Source: Acinetobacter sp. BY419
GTDB lineage: Bacteria > Pseudomonadota > Gammaproteobacteria > Pseudomonadales > Moraxellaceae
Direction of reading: 5' to 3'
NCBI RefSeq assembly: GCF_019038395.1
Contig: NZ_JAGFXZ010000005.1
Span: 62,001 to 126,000 of the forward strand
DNA: 64,000 bases
Below, one piece after another: positions 1 to 8,491 of the stretch; the stretch's first letter is position 1; each line of letters starts with the position of its first letter. Made by a program: the position numbers and the translations under genes. The notes under the pieces were generated by a model that saw only the letters and a list, made by a program, of their open reading frames with translations, searched no databases and was not told where the DNA came from.

Positions 1-1
1 C

Positions 2-118
2 TTGGATGATATGCAATTTACTTCGGGCTTACTGGATAAATTGCTGGCGAAAAAACGTGCCAGTGACCGTAAAGACTGGTTAGAGCAAAAAGGTAATCTG
101 GCAGATCTGGTGGTTTAA
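2..118 (+). CDS. parE: DNA topoisomerase IV subunit B, C-terminal end (partial)
   Basis: The window opens inside a reading frame whose last 38 codons end in TAA. The residues, including LLAKKRASDRKDWLEQKG, match the extreme C-terminus of ParE, where E. coli has a very similar LLAKKRSEDRRNWL segment. ParE is the ATPase subunit of topoisomerase IV, which decatenates daughter chromosomes. Only the tail is visible, so nothing can be said about its catalytic domains. An intrinsic terminator follows directly. GyrB ends in a related sequence, but the short acidic end NLADLVV favours ParE. Confidence 0.8.
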   Translation: MDDMQFTSGLLDKLLAKKRASDRKDWLEQKGNLADLVV

Positions 119-137
119 ATCCGATCAATCCACTTCT

Positions 138-166
138 AAAAAATCCCGCGCTTGCGGGATTTTTTG
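138..166 (+). terminator. Intrinsic terminator of parE
   Basis: An A-rich run and the stem AATCCCGC/GCGGGATT around a short loop lead into a T-rich run, 20 nt after the parE stop codon. Confidence 0.85.
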
Positions 167-390
167 TTTTAAAATAGTGCATTTTTTACTCAATATGCTG
201 CACTTTATTTGTACATTGTCTTCTATCTTACTTTTGTCATGTGTTTATTGGCCTTTGTGCAACCTATTTAAGATTGAGCTTGGATTCTGCATTTGAATAG
301 AACTCTCAGTCCTTTTAGTAGTGCTAAATTCATGATTCATAATACAAATAATCAGATCATTTTTAGCGATTTTTTTATTTTTTCAAGCCT

Positions 391-406
391 TGGCACAGAA
401 ATTGAA
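391..406 (+). promoter_or_regulatory. Sigma54-like promoter upstream of urtA
   Basis: TGGCACAGAAATTGAA resembles the sigma54 consensus TGGCAC-N5-TTGC. The -24 GG is present and followed after 10 nt by GA instead of the usual GC, with the TTG retained. It lies about 70 bp before the urtA start. Urea-transporter genes are commonly nitrogen-regulated (NtrC/sigma54), so the position makes sense, but the imperfect -12 element keeps this tentative. The 119-475 gap holds otherwise only the parE terminator and AT-rich DNA. Confidence 0.4.
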
Positions 407-475
407 TCACTCCCTCCAGATGTACCACAAGACCAGCATGAAAAATGCACCATTATAAAGTTTGGAGAAAATCTG

Positions 476-1756
476 ATGTTCCAACGCAATTTATTTTCAA
501 AAAGTATTTTAGCCGTAACCATGGCAGGGGCTGTTGCATTAACGGGGTGTTCAAAATCGGCTGAAAAAGCAGAAGCCCCGGCCGCAGAAAGCAAAGTTGC
601 TGGCAGCGGCGACACGATTAAAGTCGGGATTCTGCATTCTCTTTCAGGCACGATGGCAATTTCTGAGACTTCGCTGAAAGACACTGCCTTAATGGCCATT
701 AAAGAAATCAATGACAATGGTGGTGTACTAGGTAAAAAACTGGAACCTGTAGTGGTGGATCCTGCATCCGACTGGCCACTCTTTGCAGAACAAGCACGTC
801 AGCTTATTACTCAAGACAAAGTCGCGGTGATTTTTGGTGCATGGACATCGGTATCGCGTAAATCTGTGTTGCCAGTGGTTGAAGAGTTAAATGGCTTATT
901 GTTCTACCCAGTCCAGTACGAAGGACAAGAGCAATCGAAAAACATTTTCTATACGGGTGCTGCACCAAACCAGCAAGCCATTCCTGCTGTGGAATACTTG
1001 ATGAGCGAAGAAGGGGGCAAGGCTGAACGCTTTGTCTTACTGGGAACAGACTATGTGTATCCTCGTACGACCAACCAGATTTTACGTGCTTTCTTAAAGT
1101 CCAAAGGTGTGGCGGATGCCGACATCATGGAAGAGTACACTCCATTTGGTCACAGCAACTATCAAACCATTGTTGGCAACGTGAAAAAATTTGCAGCAGG
1201 TAAAAAGACTGCGGTGATTTCGACCATCAATGGCGACTCCAACGTGCCGTTTTATCGTGAACTGGGTAACCAGGGCATAAAAGCCTCGGATATTCCGGTG
1301 ATGGCATTCTCGGTGGGCGAAGAAGAATTGCGTGGTATTGATACCAAGCCATTGGTCGGCCATTTGGCTTCTTGGAACTACTTCATGTCGGTGAAGAATC
1401 CAGTCAATACTGAATTTACCAAAAAGATGAAGCAATATGCGGTTGAATTTAAATTACCGAATGTAGATAAGCTGGTAACCAATGATCCGATGGAAGCGAC
1501 CTATGTCGGCATCAATATGTGGAAGCAAGCCGTTGAAAAAGCGGGCTCTACAGAGGTTGACAAAGTCCGTGAAGCCATGGCAGGTCAGGAATTCAAAGCA
1601 CCATCGGGCTATGCCTTGAAAATGGATGCAACGAATCACCACTTACATAAACCGGTCATGATTGGTCAGATTCGGGGGGATGGACAGTTTGATGTGGTCT
1701 ATAAGACAGCACAAGCCATCCAGGCACAGCCATGGAGCACTTATATCCCCAAATAA
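476..1756 (+). CDS. urtA: Urea ABC transporter, substrate-binding lipoprotein
   Basis: This periplasmic receptor delivers urea to the UrtBC permease. The start at 476 is chosen over upstream in-frame codons because GGAGA lies 8 nt before it and the protein then begins with a lipoprotein signal peptide ending in LTGC, with Cys25 as the lipidated residue. The mature 400-residue protein has the type I periplasmic-binding fold of the leucine/amide family (IKVGILHSLSGTMAIS near the mature N-terminus, then EPVVVDPASDWPLFAE). The length of 426 aa is typical for UrtA. It is the first gene of urtABCDE and is separated from urtB by a hairpin that probably lowers downstream expression, as is usual when the receptor is needed in excess. 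FmdD-type amide receptors are the nearest alternative; the complete five-gene set with the long UrtB favours urea. Confidence 0.92.
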   Translation: MFQRNLFSKSILAVTMAGAVALTGCSKSAEKAEAPAAESKVAGSGDTIKVGILHSLSGTMAISETSLKDTALMAIKEINDNGGVLGKKLEPVVVDPASDWPLFAEQARQLITQDKVAVIFGAWTSVSRKSVLPVVEELNGLLFYPVQYEGQEQSKNIFYTGAAPNQQAIPAVEYLMSEEGGKAERFVLLGTDYVYPRTTNQILRAFLKSKGVADADIMEEYTPFGHSNYQTIVGNVKKFAAGKKTAVISTINGDSNVPFYRELGNQGIKASDIPVMAFSVGEEELRGIDTKPLVGHLASWNYFMSVKNPVNTEFTKKMKQYAVEFKLPNVDKLVTNDPMEATYVGINMWKQAVEKAGSTEVDKVREAMAGQEFKAPSGYALKMDATNHHLHKPVMIGQIRGDGQFDVVYKTAQAIQAQPWSTYIPK

Positions 1757-1768
1757 AAACGACATATA

Positions 1769-1798
1769 GCCTGCTGTATCAGCAGCAGGTTTCTTTTG
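1769..1798 (+). terminator. Partial terminator between urtA and urtB
   Basis: The stem CCTGCTG/CAGCAGG is followed by TTTCTTTTGATTTTTTCC. Position and form suggest an attenuating terminator giving more urtA than urtBCDE transcript. Confidence 0.65.
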
Positions 1799-1848
1799 AT
1801 TTTTTCCTTTTTTATGGATGAAATTCCAATTTAATAGGGGTGAATATA

Positions 1849-3483
1849 ATGAATATTCGCGTGAATATCGCCGCTATTTTTCTGGTATTTGCACAGGTCG
1901 TTTGTGTGCAAGTGGTATCAGCAGAACAAGCCTCAAATAGCATTACCTTGACTGCGGCCACACAGCAACAAGATGCAATCCAGCAATTTGTGCAAGGTGA
2001 TTTTGCCCAGCGCCGTGTTTTACTCAATCAATGGCCGGGCAGTATTGAACAGCTAGATCAGCTTGCAGAATATGTTGAAAACGAGCAGCTTTATAGCGGT
2101 TCCAATGGTCAGACCTACATTTTAGAATCGGACGAAAAATTACTCAGCTACCCGAGTCTAGACATCGTGACTGACTGGCCCGGTGACCTATCCCAAGTCA
2201 CCTTAGTCAATACCTTGCGTAAAGCACTCAACTTTGGTTTGGCACAAAGAAAGCTCAAATCTGAAGATGCTTCTGAGCGTCTAGAAGCGATTGATATTTA
2301 TGAAAGCAACTTGTCCGAGCTGAATATTGCGCATATCAATGCACTGTATTTAAACGAACAAAACAACAAATTCAAAGATCGTTTGGCTCAGCTCAAAGCC
2401 CGTCTGGATTATCAGAACCCTGATGTCCTAGTCAAAATTCAAGCCGCAAAAACCTTGCAAGATTCGAATCGTCCCGATGTGTTGGCAATGGTGGAAAATG
2501 AGCTAAGCCAGCCGAATTTACATCCTGAATTAAAAGCAGCTTTAGTCGAAGCTAAAAGTGATATTAAAACCCGTATTCAAGCCAGTGAATGGGCAGGACA
2601 TTTATTTTCTGGTCTCAGTACCGCGAGTATTTTACTGCTTGCAGCACTAGGTTTAGCGATTACCTATGGTTTGCTTGGTGTCATCAATATGGCTCATGGC
2701 GAGCTGATTATGATCGGTGCCTACACTACTTATGTGGTGCAAAGCCTGTTTAAAAGCTATTTGGGCAGTTATGTCGACTGGTACCTGATTGCCGCGATTC
2801 CTGCTGCATTTGTGGTCAGTGCGCTGATTGGTATGTTGATTGAACGCACGGTAATTCGTCCGCTATATGGTCGCCAATTGGAAACCTTGCTTGCCACTTT
2901 TGGGGTCAGTCTCATTCTGATGCAACTGGTACGGATGACTTTTGGTGCACAAAATGTTGAGGTATCGAACATTTCATGGCTGTCAGGCGGAATTTCTATC
3001 ACGCCCAGCTTAATGCTGCCCTATAACCGCATTACCATTATTGTTTTTACCATCGCAGTGCTTCTATTACTGGTTTATCTGCTTAATAAAACCCGTTTTG
3101 GTCTGTTCGTGCGTGCGGTCACGCAAAACCGTCAAATGGCACGTGCAGTCGGCATTCGTTCAAGTCGTATTGACATGATGGCCTTTGGTCTCGGTTCAGG
3201 TTTGGCGGGACTTGCCGGCTGTGCCCTGGCACAAGTCGGTAACGTTGGCCCAGATTTAGGTCAAAACTACATTATTGATGCCTTCCTCGTGGTGGTGGTT
3301 GGTGGCGTCGGTCAAGTCTGGGGCGCAGTGCTGGCAGCACTCGGTCTGGGTATTAGCGGTACAGCACTCGAAATCGGGATTGGTGCGGTACTGGCAAAAA
3401 TTGTTCTCTTGGTGCTTGTGATTTTGTTTATTCAAAAACGTCCACAAGGTTTGTTTGCCATCAAAGGCCGTTTTGTGGAGTAA
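1849..3483 (+). CDS. urtB: Urea ABC transporter, permease subunit UrtB
   Basis: This is one of the two inner-membrane permeases of the urea importer. ATG 1849 is preferred to GTG 1840 because the AGGGG at 1836-1840 is then 8 nt upstream. The protein (544 aa) has a cleavable-looking signal sequence, a soluble periplasmic domain of about 210 residues, and then the LivH-like membrane domain starting near residue 245 (AITYGLLGVINMAHGELIMIGAY). The N-terminal extra domain is characteristic of UrtB and separates it from amino-acid LivH proteins of about 300 aa. The urtC start follows 4 nt after the stop, indicating translational coupling. Confidence 0.93.
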   Translation: MNIRVNIAAIFLVFAQVVCVQVVSAEQASNSITLTAATQQQDAIQQFVQGDFAQRRVLLNQWPGSIEQLDQLAEYVENEQLYSGSNGQTYILESDEKLLSYPSLDIVTDWPGDLSQVTLVNTLRKALNFGLAQRKLKSEDASERLEAIDIYESNLSELNIAHINALYLNEQNNKFKDRLAQLKARLDYQNPDVLVKIQAAKTLQDSNRPDVLAMVENELSQPNLHPELKAALVEAKSDIKTRIQASEWAGHLFSGLSTASILLLAALGLAITYGLLGVINMAHGELIMIGAYTTYVVQSLFKSYLGSYVDWYLIAAIPAAFVVSALIGMLIERTVIRPLYGRQLETLLATFGVSLILMQLVRMTFGAQNVEVSNISWLSGGISITPSLMLPYNRITIIVFTIAVLLLLVYLLNKTRFGLFVRAVTQNRQMARAVGIRSSRIDMMAFGLGSGLAGLAGCALAQVGNVGPDLGQNYIIDAFLVVVVGGVGQVWGAVLAALGLGISGTALEIGIGAVLAKIVLLVLVILFIQKRPQGLFAIKGRFVE

Positions 3484-3487
3484 ACAG

Positions 3488-4561
3488 ATGAAAATGACAC
3501 ATTTACTCTCGGATAAACCGTATAGCGGTGTGGCGATTGCTGTGTGCTTTGCCATTCTATTGATTTTACCGTGGTTACATTTATTGCCGAGTGATTCCGC
3601 TTTTTATTTGTCTGCTTATTGGGTGACCCTGATTGGCAAAATTATGTGTCTGGCTCTGGTGGCTTTAGCCTTGGATCTGGTCTGGGGATATGCCGGGATT
3701 TTAAGTCTGGGGCATGGTTTGTACTTTGCCCTCGGTGGTTATGCTTTTGGGATGTACCTGATGCGTCAGTCGGCAGGGGATGGCATTCCAGACTTTATGC
3801 GTTTCTTAAGCTGGACTGAAGTGCCCTGGTTCTGGGTCGGTACAGAATATTTCCTCTGGTCGCTGGCACTCGTAGTGCTCGTGCCGGGCATTATTGCCTT
3901 TATTTTTGGTTTCTTTGCTTTCCGCTCGAAAATCAAAGGCGTGTATTTCTCGATTATTACCCAAGCCATGACTTTTGCCGCTGCATTACTTTTCTTCCGT
4001 AATGAAACCGGCTTTGGTGGCAACAACGGCTTTACCGGTTTTAAAACCATTTTAGGCATGGACATTACCTCGGCATCGATGCGTGCCAGCCTGTGCTTTA
4101 TCACCGCACTGGTTCTGCTGCTCTGTTTTGTTGGTTTACGTCATCTGATGAATAAACCCTATGGCCGTGTACTCGGTGCGATTCGTGACAGTGAAAACCG
4201 TCTGCAATACTTGGGCTACCGCACCTTGTGGTACAAGCTCTCGGCATGGGTGCTTTCTGCGGTGATCGCCGGGATTGCAGGGGCGTTGTATGTGCCGCAA
4301 GCCGGCATTATTAACCCAAGTGAAATGAACCCGGTGAACTCCATTGAAATGGCGGTGTGGGTAGCAGCAGGTGGTCGTGGCACGCTGATTGGTCCATTGA
4401 TTGGGGCAGGTTTAATTAATGGTGTAAAAACCTATTTCACTTCGGCTTATCCTGAAGCATGGCTGTTGATTTTAGGGGCGTTATTTATTGTGGTGACCCT
4501 CTTCCTGCCAAAAGGCGTGATTGGTCTGTTTGACCGTTTTAAAAAGGAGCGTAGCGAATGA
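3488..4561 (+). CDS. urtC: Urea ABC transporter, permease subunit UrtC
   Basis: This is the LivM-type second permease, 357 aa, forming the channel with UrtB. The start at 3488 has a GGAG 7 nt upstream that lies inside the last codons of urtB; a TTG at 3455 would overlap urtB and lacks such a site. The family signature WGYAGILSLGHGLYFALGGYAFGMYL lies near residues 60-85, and the cytoplasmic coupling region GAIRDSENRLQYLGY is clear. About eight hydrophobic segments are visible. The stop overlaps the urtD start by ATGA, so all five genes are probably translated from one messenger. Confidence 0.93.
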   Translation: MKMTHLLSDKPYSGVAIAVCFAILLILPWLHLLPSDSAFYLSAYWVTLIGKIMCLALVALALDLVWGYAGILSLGHGLYFALGGYAFGMYLMRQSAGDGIPDFMRFLSWTEVPWFWVGTEYFLWSLALVVLVPGIIAFIFGFFAFRSKIKGVYFSIITQAMTFAAALLFFRNETGFGGNNGFTGFKTILGMDITSASMRASLCFITALVLLLCFVGLRHLMNKPYGRVLGAIRDSENRLQYLGYRTLWYKLSAWVLSAVIAGIAGALYVPQAGIINPSEMNPVNSIEMAVWVAAGGRGTLIGPLIGAGLINGVKTYFTSAYPEAWLLILGALFIVVTLFLPKGVIGLFDRFKKERSE

Positions 4562-5376
4562 GCGAATTAGTTCAACCTCATGGCGGTCATGCTTCTGATG
4601 GCTATGGTCGCCCGAAAGAGCTGGGTGCAGATTTCAGCCACGGTATTGCGCTGTATCTGGAAAAAGTCAGTGTCTGGTTTGATGCCTTTCGTGCCCTAAA
4701 TGATTTGTCGCTCTACATTGAAGAAGGTGAATTGCGCTGCATCATCGGGCCGAACGGGGCAGGGAAAACCACGCTGATGGACGTGATTACCGGCAAAACC
4801 CGACCAACCGAAGGTAGCGCTTTTTTTGGGCAAAACTATGATTTGTCGAAAATGAGCACCGAAGAAATTGCCGAAGCTGGCATCGGACGTAAATTTCAAA
4901 AACCAACAGTGTTTGAAAATTTCACCGTGATGGAAAATCTGCTGCTGGCTGCACCCAAAGACAAGCGGGTGAAAAAGAGTTTTTTTAGCAAGCTCGATCC
5001 TGATGCACAAAATGCTTTAGATGAGTCCTTAACGCAAATTCGTCTGCAAGAATTTATTAATAAACCTGCTGGATTGCTATCGCATGGTCAAAAGCAATGG
5101 CTTGAGATTGGCATGCTGCTTATGCAACGTCCCAAGCTGATTTTACTTGATGAACCTGTAGCAGGCATGACCGATGCCGAAACCGAACGCACGGCGGAAC
5201 TGTGTTTAGAACTCAAGAAAAACCATACCTTGATTGTGGTGGAGCATGACATGAGTTTTATCGACACCATCAGTGAAAAAGTCACGGTGCTGGCGCAAGG
5301 GGCGATTTTGGCAGAAGGCACATTGGCTGAGGTTCAAGCCAATGAAGATGTCATTGAAAAGTATTTAGGACGTTAA
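4558..5376 (+). CDS. urtD: Urea ABC transporter, ATPase UrtD
   Basis: This cytoplasmic ATPase drives urea import. Walker A GPNGAGKTT is at residues 64-72, the ABC signature LSHGQ at 174-178, Walker B LILLDEP at 194-200 and the switch histidine at 230. The signature has His in place of the second Ser/Gly, which is common in this LivG branch. An N-terminal extension of about 30 residues rich in Gly and His precedes the ABC core, and the length (272 aa) suits UrtD. The start codon overlaps the urtC stop (ATGA). It pairs with UrtE as a heterodimer. Confidence 0.93.
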   Translation: MSELVQPHGGHASDGYGRPKELGADFSHGIALYLEKVSVWFDAFRALNDLSLYIEEGELRCIIGPNGAGKTTLMDVITGKTRPTEGSAFFGQNYDLSKMSTEEIAEAGIGRKFQKPTVFENFTVMENLLLAAPKDKRVKKSFFSKLDPDAQNALDESLTQIRLQEFINKPAGLLSHGQKQWLEIGMLLMQRPKLILLDEPVAGMTDAETERTAELCLELKKNHTLIVVEHDMSFIDTISEKVTVLAQGAILAEGTLAEVQANEDVIEKYLGR

Positions 5377-5386
5377 GGAGACCAAT

Positions 5387-6085
5387 ATGCTCGAAGTCAA
5401 AGACGTCAATCAATTTTATGGTGGCAGTCATATTCTGCGCGATGTGTCGTTTACTGCGCCTGTAGGAGAATGTTCGGTAGTACTTGGGCGCAATGGTGTG
5501 GGCAAAACCACACTGCTAAAATGCCTGATGGGAATTTTGCCAATTAAGTCAGGGCAAATTTTGCTAGATGGTAAAGATATCTCGAAATTCAGTCCTGAGC
5601 AGCGTGTCCGTGAGGGCTTGGCCTATGTACCACAAGGTCGTGATATTTTTTCTACCCTGACAGTTGAGGAAAATATTCTGATTGGCATGGCGAAATTTAA
5701 GGGGCCAAAGACCCGTAAAGTGCCTGAGCACCTGTATGAAATTTTCCCGGTACTGGATGAAATGAAGCATCGCCGTGGCGGAGATTTATCCGGTGGTCAG
5801 CAGCAGCAGCTTGCCATTGCGCGTGCACTTGCTTCTGCACCGCGTGTGCTGATTTTGGATGAACCGACCGAAGGCATTCAGCCCTCGGTTATTAAAGATA
5901 TTGGTCGGGTCATTCGTAAACTGGCTGATGGGGGGGGAATGGCAATTATACTGGTTGAGCAGTTTTATGACTTTGCCGAAGAGCTTGCCGATACTTATAC
6001 CGTGATGGCACGTGGGCAAGTCGTGGCGCAAGGTGTGGGCAGTGAAATGATGGAAAAAGGTATTCGGGAGTTGGTGGCAATTTAA
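5387..6085 (+). CDS. urtE: Urea ABC transporter, ATPase UrtE
   Basis: This is the second ATPase of the urea importer, 232 aa, of the LivF type. Walker A GRNGVGKT is at 34-41, the signature LSGGQ at 134-138 and Walker B VLILDEP at 154-160. The switch position is VEQ rather than VEH, which is normal for LivF proteins. A good ribosome-binding site (AAGGAG) sits 6 nt before the start, 10 nt after the urtD stop. The stop codon lies inside the left arm of an inverted repeat that ends the operon. No urease genes follow in this window. Confidence 0.93.
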   Translation: MLEVKDVNQFYGGSHILRDVSFTAPVGECSVVLGRNGVGKTTLLKCLMGILPIKSGQILLDGKDISKFSPEQRVREGLAYVPQGRDIFSTLTVEENILIGMAKFKGPKTRKVPEHLYEIFPVLDEMKHRRGGDLSGGQQQQLAIARALASAPRVLILDEPTEGIQPSVIKDIGRVIRKLADGGGMAIILVEQFYDFAEELADTYTVMARGQVVAQGVGSEMMEKGIRELVAI

Positions 6086-6191
6086 AGCTTTTTAGCTCCC
6101 TCTCTTGCGCCGTATATGGCTCAGGGAGAAAAGGCGGGGGAGGGGCTTTAAATTCACCTATCCCTAACTATCTCCTAAATGGATAGGGGCA
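6081..6191 (+). repeat. Repeat-like inverted element overlapping the urtE stop
   Basis: Perfect arms TTTAAAGC (6081-6088) and GCTTTAAA (6145-6152) enclose a second imperfect pairing, AGCTCCCTC against GGGAGGGGCT. A second hairpin, CCTATCC/GGATAGG, follows at about 6158-6188. The CCCTCTC/GGGAGGGG composition resembles short intergenic repeats I recall from Acinetobacter genomes; this copy looks degenerate. The left arm includes the TAA of urtE. It may act as a transcript end for the operon although there is no long T-run. Confidence 0.4.
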
Positions 6192-6223
6192 AGTCCATTT
6201 TTTAAAAGTGGAGTGTGAAAAGA

Positions 6224-6931
6224 TTAAATCTCAGTATTTTCATCCCAAAGGAAGTACATGCCAAATTGTCCTGTTCGAAATTCACCGCCTATCGCTTTGC
6301 CCGTATCAGTTAAAAAGTGCTTATCATTTTCAAGTTTAAGATAGCCTTTATTCACCAGTTGTTCGAGCAAATCGGGTGTCTTGAGTCCAACTTTAGAAGC
6401 AAGTTTTGCTGTGGTTAATTTCTTGAATTTCACATTTTCTTGTTCTAGTTCACGCTCAGTTTGAACCTCAACGTTATCTGTTTTAACTTCATCTACGCTA
6501 ATACGAACTTCTTCGCTAATCCGGATGATGCGCTGCGCTTCTTCATACGCATCTTTGAAAACTTCATCATCTTCATATTTGCGTATTGAAATGCCCATTT
6601 CATTGTTATTGACCTGGCTAAATTCATATAAGTTCAAACTCGAAATAATACATTCCGATTCATTGAGATAGCATTTTGCATGCAGATTTTTGCAGAAACT
6701 CAAACGGACATAGTCCAGTTTTTGAATCCATTTAATTTCTTCAGGATGCAAATCACTTTTACCATAGACAATGCGAATATCAATTTTTAGCCGGTCTTTG
6801 TCTTCGAGTAATTCTTTGATACGGTCATTGAGACGTAAATAAGGACTGATCAAAATTAAACGTTCTTTGGCATTTTTAATAAGTTCTTCTAAGAAAAAAT
6901 CGGTTGCACTGGTATTTAAGAATTTAGCCAT
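6224..6931 (-). CDS. HKD (phospholipase D-like) protein with C-terminal helix-turn-helix-like region
   Basis: This is a 235-aa soluble protein without signal peptide. Residues 20-100 look like one PLD-like half: AKERLILISPYL near the N-terminus and HAKCYLNESECIISSLN at 84-100, aligning with the HxK-x4-D-x6-GSxN motif with H84, K86 and N100 present but Asp replaced by Glu and Gly by Ser. A single HKD motif implies a homodimeric active site, as in Nuc/BfiI-type enzymes. Residues 165-225 (TTAKLASKVGLKTPDLLEQL, then LENDKHFLTDTGKAIG) look like a winged helix. Substrate is unknown; nuclease or regulatory roles are both possible. An AGGGA ribosome site precedes the start. It stands alone on the minus strand, convergent with urtE. 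Confidence 0.65.
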   Translation of the reverse strand: MAKFLNTSATDFFLEELIKNAKERLILISPYLRLNDRIKELLEDKDRLKIDIRIVYGKSDLHPEEIKWIQKLDYVRLSFCKNLHAKCYLNESECIISSLNLYEFSQVNNNEMGISIRKYEDDEVFKDAYEEAQRIIRISEEVRISVDEVKTDNVEVQTERELEQENVKFKKLTTAKLASKVGLKTPDLLEQLVNKGYLKLENDKHFLTDTGKAIGGEFRTGQFGMYFLWDENTEI

Positions 6932-6997
6932 ATTTTCCCTGCAATATTTTGAATTTTACGATTGTTATAGGGCAATAAGATATCGCTGAATCAGCAA

Positions 6998-7720
6998 TCA
7001 CTCAACCTTTAAATACCTGCCATCTGCTGAAACGTTATGCCCAAAACCACAAGACATCGGATTGCTGCTATTGACCACAATCTGTTGTCCATTTTCAGCA
7101 CTAAACTGAAATTTCAAATCAATTCTGCAGTCGTCATAACGATATTGGGTATGTGTTTTATTCAGTGGCATGCGGGTTAAAAATTCTCCCATATTAGGAC
7201 CATAAATCAGACTGCGTAAACCCATATAGAGACCATTAAACTCAATCTGGTAGGCATTGGAAGTCCGTTTAACTTCAATCGCATTCCACTGACCAAAACC
7301 TGCATAGCGGACATATTTTCCTGCAAGATTCTTCGGTTTTTCTGGTGCAGGCAACTGTTTTAGATTGAACTGGCTGGCTTTAGCATTCGGGAAAACGGAA
7401 AACCAGGCGCGTGCCCATTGCGGCTTTCCAAGCTTGGCATAACTTAAACCGACATTATTAAATGCTGTGGTGATGTCACGTTCGGAAAAAGCAGTGCCCC
7501 CGTCTTCCACATTCATCGCACAAAAAGATGACCAGGCCGCTTGCTGCTTGAATTGCTCTAGGGCCTTTAGATATTGTTTTTGATCGTAGAATTTTTTACC
7601 GTTATTTGCATAAGTTTTTACTTTGTCACAACCTGAGCGTAATTCTTTGCCGAAATCTGAATCGGCAAAACACAGGGTGTTTAAACTTAAAAGACCAATA
7701 AAAAATAAAGATTTGTACAT
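6998..7720 (-). CDS. Secreted hypothetical protein with TPR-like N-terminal half
   Basis: I do not recognise a named family. The 240-aa product begins with a signal peptide (MYKSLFFIGLLSLNTLCFA, cleavage about residue 19), so it is probably periplasmic. Residues 30-110 resemble helical tetratrico-like repeats (NGKKFYDQKQYLKALEQF, then TTAFNNVGLSYAKLGKPQWA). The second half is beta-rich with two cysteines (DDCRIDLKF and NPMSCGFGHN) that could form a disulfide. The ribosome-binding site is weak. It lies 66 bp upstream of the PLD-like gene in the same direction, but nothing links their functions. Confidence 0.6.
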   Translation of the reverse strand: MYKSLFFIGLLSLNTLCFADSDFGKELRSGCDKVKTYANNGKKFYDQKQYLKALEQFKQQAAWSSFCAMNVEDGGTAFSERDITTAFNNVGLSYAKLGKPQWARAWFSVFPNAKASQFNLKQLPAPEKPKNLAGKYVRYAGFGQWNAIEVKRTSNAYQIEFNGLYMGLRSLIYGPNMGEFLTRMPLNKTHTQYRYDDCRIDLKFQFSAENGQQIVVNSSNPMSCGFGHNVSADGRYLKVE

Positions 7721-7898
7721 GGTGTTATTCAGTATGAATTTGATCCAAATAAAACATAGTCACTGGTACAAGTAAATAGAACGTGTGTACTTAGTAAGCT
7801 GGATCACAACAAGAAAATATGGCGATAACCAGGTATTAAAAAGCTGAATAGGAGTGCTCAGAAAGCAGATCTGGAAATGGATTTAAAATAAGAATGAA

Positions 7899-8411
7899 TC
7901 AAGCCGGATCCAGATTTAGCTGTAAAAGTACTAAATCACGCCATTGCCCAAACTTCTGTCCGACTTGCGGCATATATGCAGTTTGAATAAAGCCCAATTT
8001 TTCATGCAGGCGAATCGACGAGGTATTTTCAGAATCAATTGCCGCAACCATGATATGCAATTTCTGTACTTGAGCCTGTTCAATTAAAGATTGCAATAAT
8101 TTAGAACCTAAACCTTGTCCTGCATAATCCGGATTTAAAAAAATGGAATGTTCTACCGTCTGTTGAAAGCCCTGAATGCTTCGAAACTGATCATAGCAGG
8201 CATAGCCCGCCACGACCTGATTTCGAGTATCTTCAATCACAAATACCGGGAAATTCTGATTTTTAAGCTGCTTAAACCAGATTTTGAAATAGTTTAAATC
8301 AAAGGCTGTTCTGTTCCAGGTCGCAGTGCCGTACAGTACTTCCTGATTATAGATTTCGAGAATGGTTTCAAGATCAAATTCGGTAGCATGGCGAATGTCA
8401 AAATCAGGCAT
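7899..8411 (-). CDS. GNAT family N-acetyltransferase, phosphinothricin-acetyltransferase type
   Basis: This 170-aa acetyl-CoA-dependent N-acetyltransferase has an opening RHATEFDLETILEIYNQEVLYGTATW typical of the PAT/MnaT group, which acetylates amino acids or analogues such as phosphinothricin or methionine sulfoximine. The acetyl-CoA loop is visible as DYAGQGLGSKLLQSLI near residue 95-110 (Q/R-x-x-G-x-G/A form), followed by the C-terminal strand HEKLGFIQTAYMPQVGQKFG. The substrate cannot be deduced. It is a single gene 80 bp downstream of the porin gene, with a terminator between them. Confidence 0.8.
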   Translation of the reverse strand: MPDFDIRHATEFDLETILEIYNQEVLYGTATWNRTAFDLNYFKIWFKQLKNQNFPVFVIEDTRNQVVAGYACYDQFRSIQGFQQTVEHSIFLNPDYAGQGLGSKLLQSLIEQAQVQKLHIMVAAIDSENTSSIRLHEKLGFIQTAYMPQVGQKFGQWRDLVLLQLNLDPA

Positions 8412-8448
8412 ATTCTTGTTCTGGTATGGTTTGGCTTAAATATATAGT

Positions 8449-8477
8449 TAAAAAAAGCAGAACCGAAGTTCTGCCTT
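8449..8477 (-). terminator. Terminator of the Tsx/OmpK gene
   Basis: On the minus strand GCAGAAC, a TTCG tetraloop and GTTCTGC are followed by seven T, 15 nt after the stop codon. Confidence 0.9.
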
Positions 8478-8491
8478 TGATCATACATCAA

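Noticed and set aside
293-475. Upstream extension of urtA giving 487 residues
   Set aside because: It would bury the lipoprotein signal peptide and cover the promoter-like element; the ATG at 476 has a proper ribosome site.
6224-8411. Possible defence island formed by the PLD-like, secreted and GNAT genes
   Set aside because: No second defence component, integrase, transposase or attachment site is present; the genes show no common theme.
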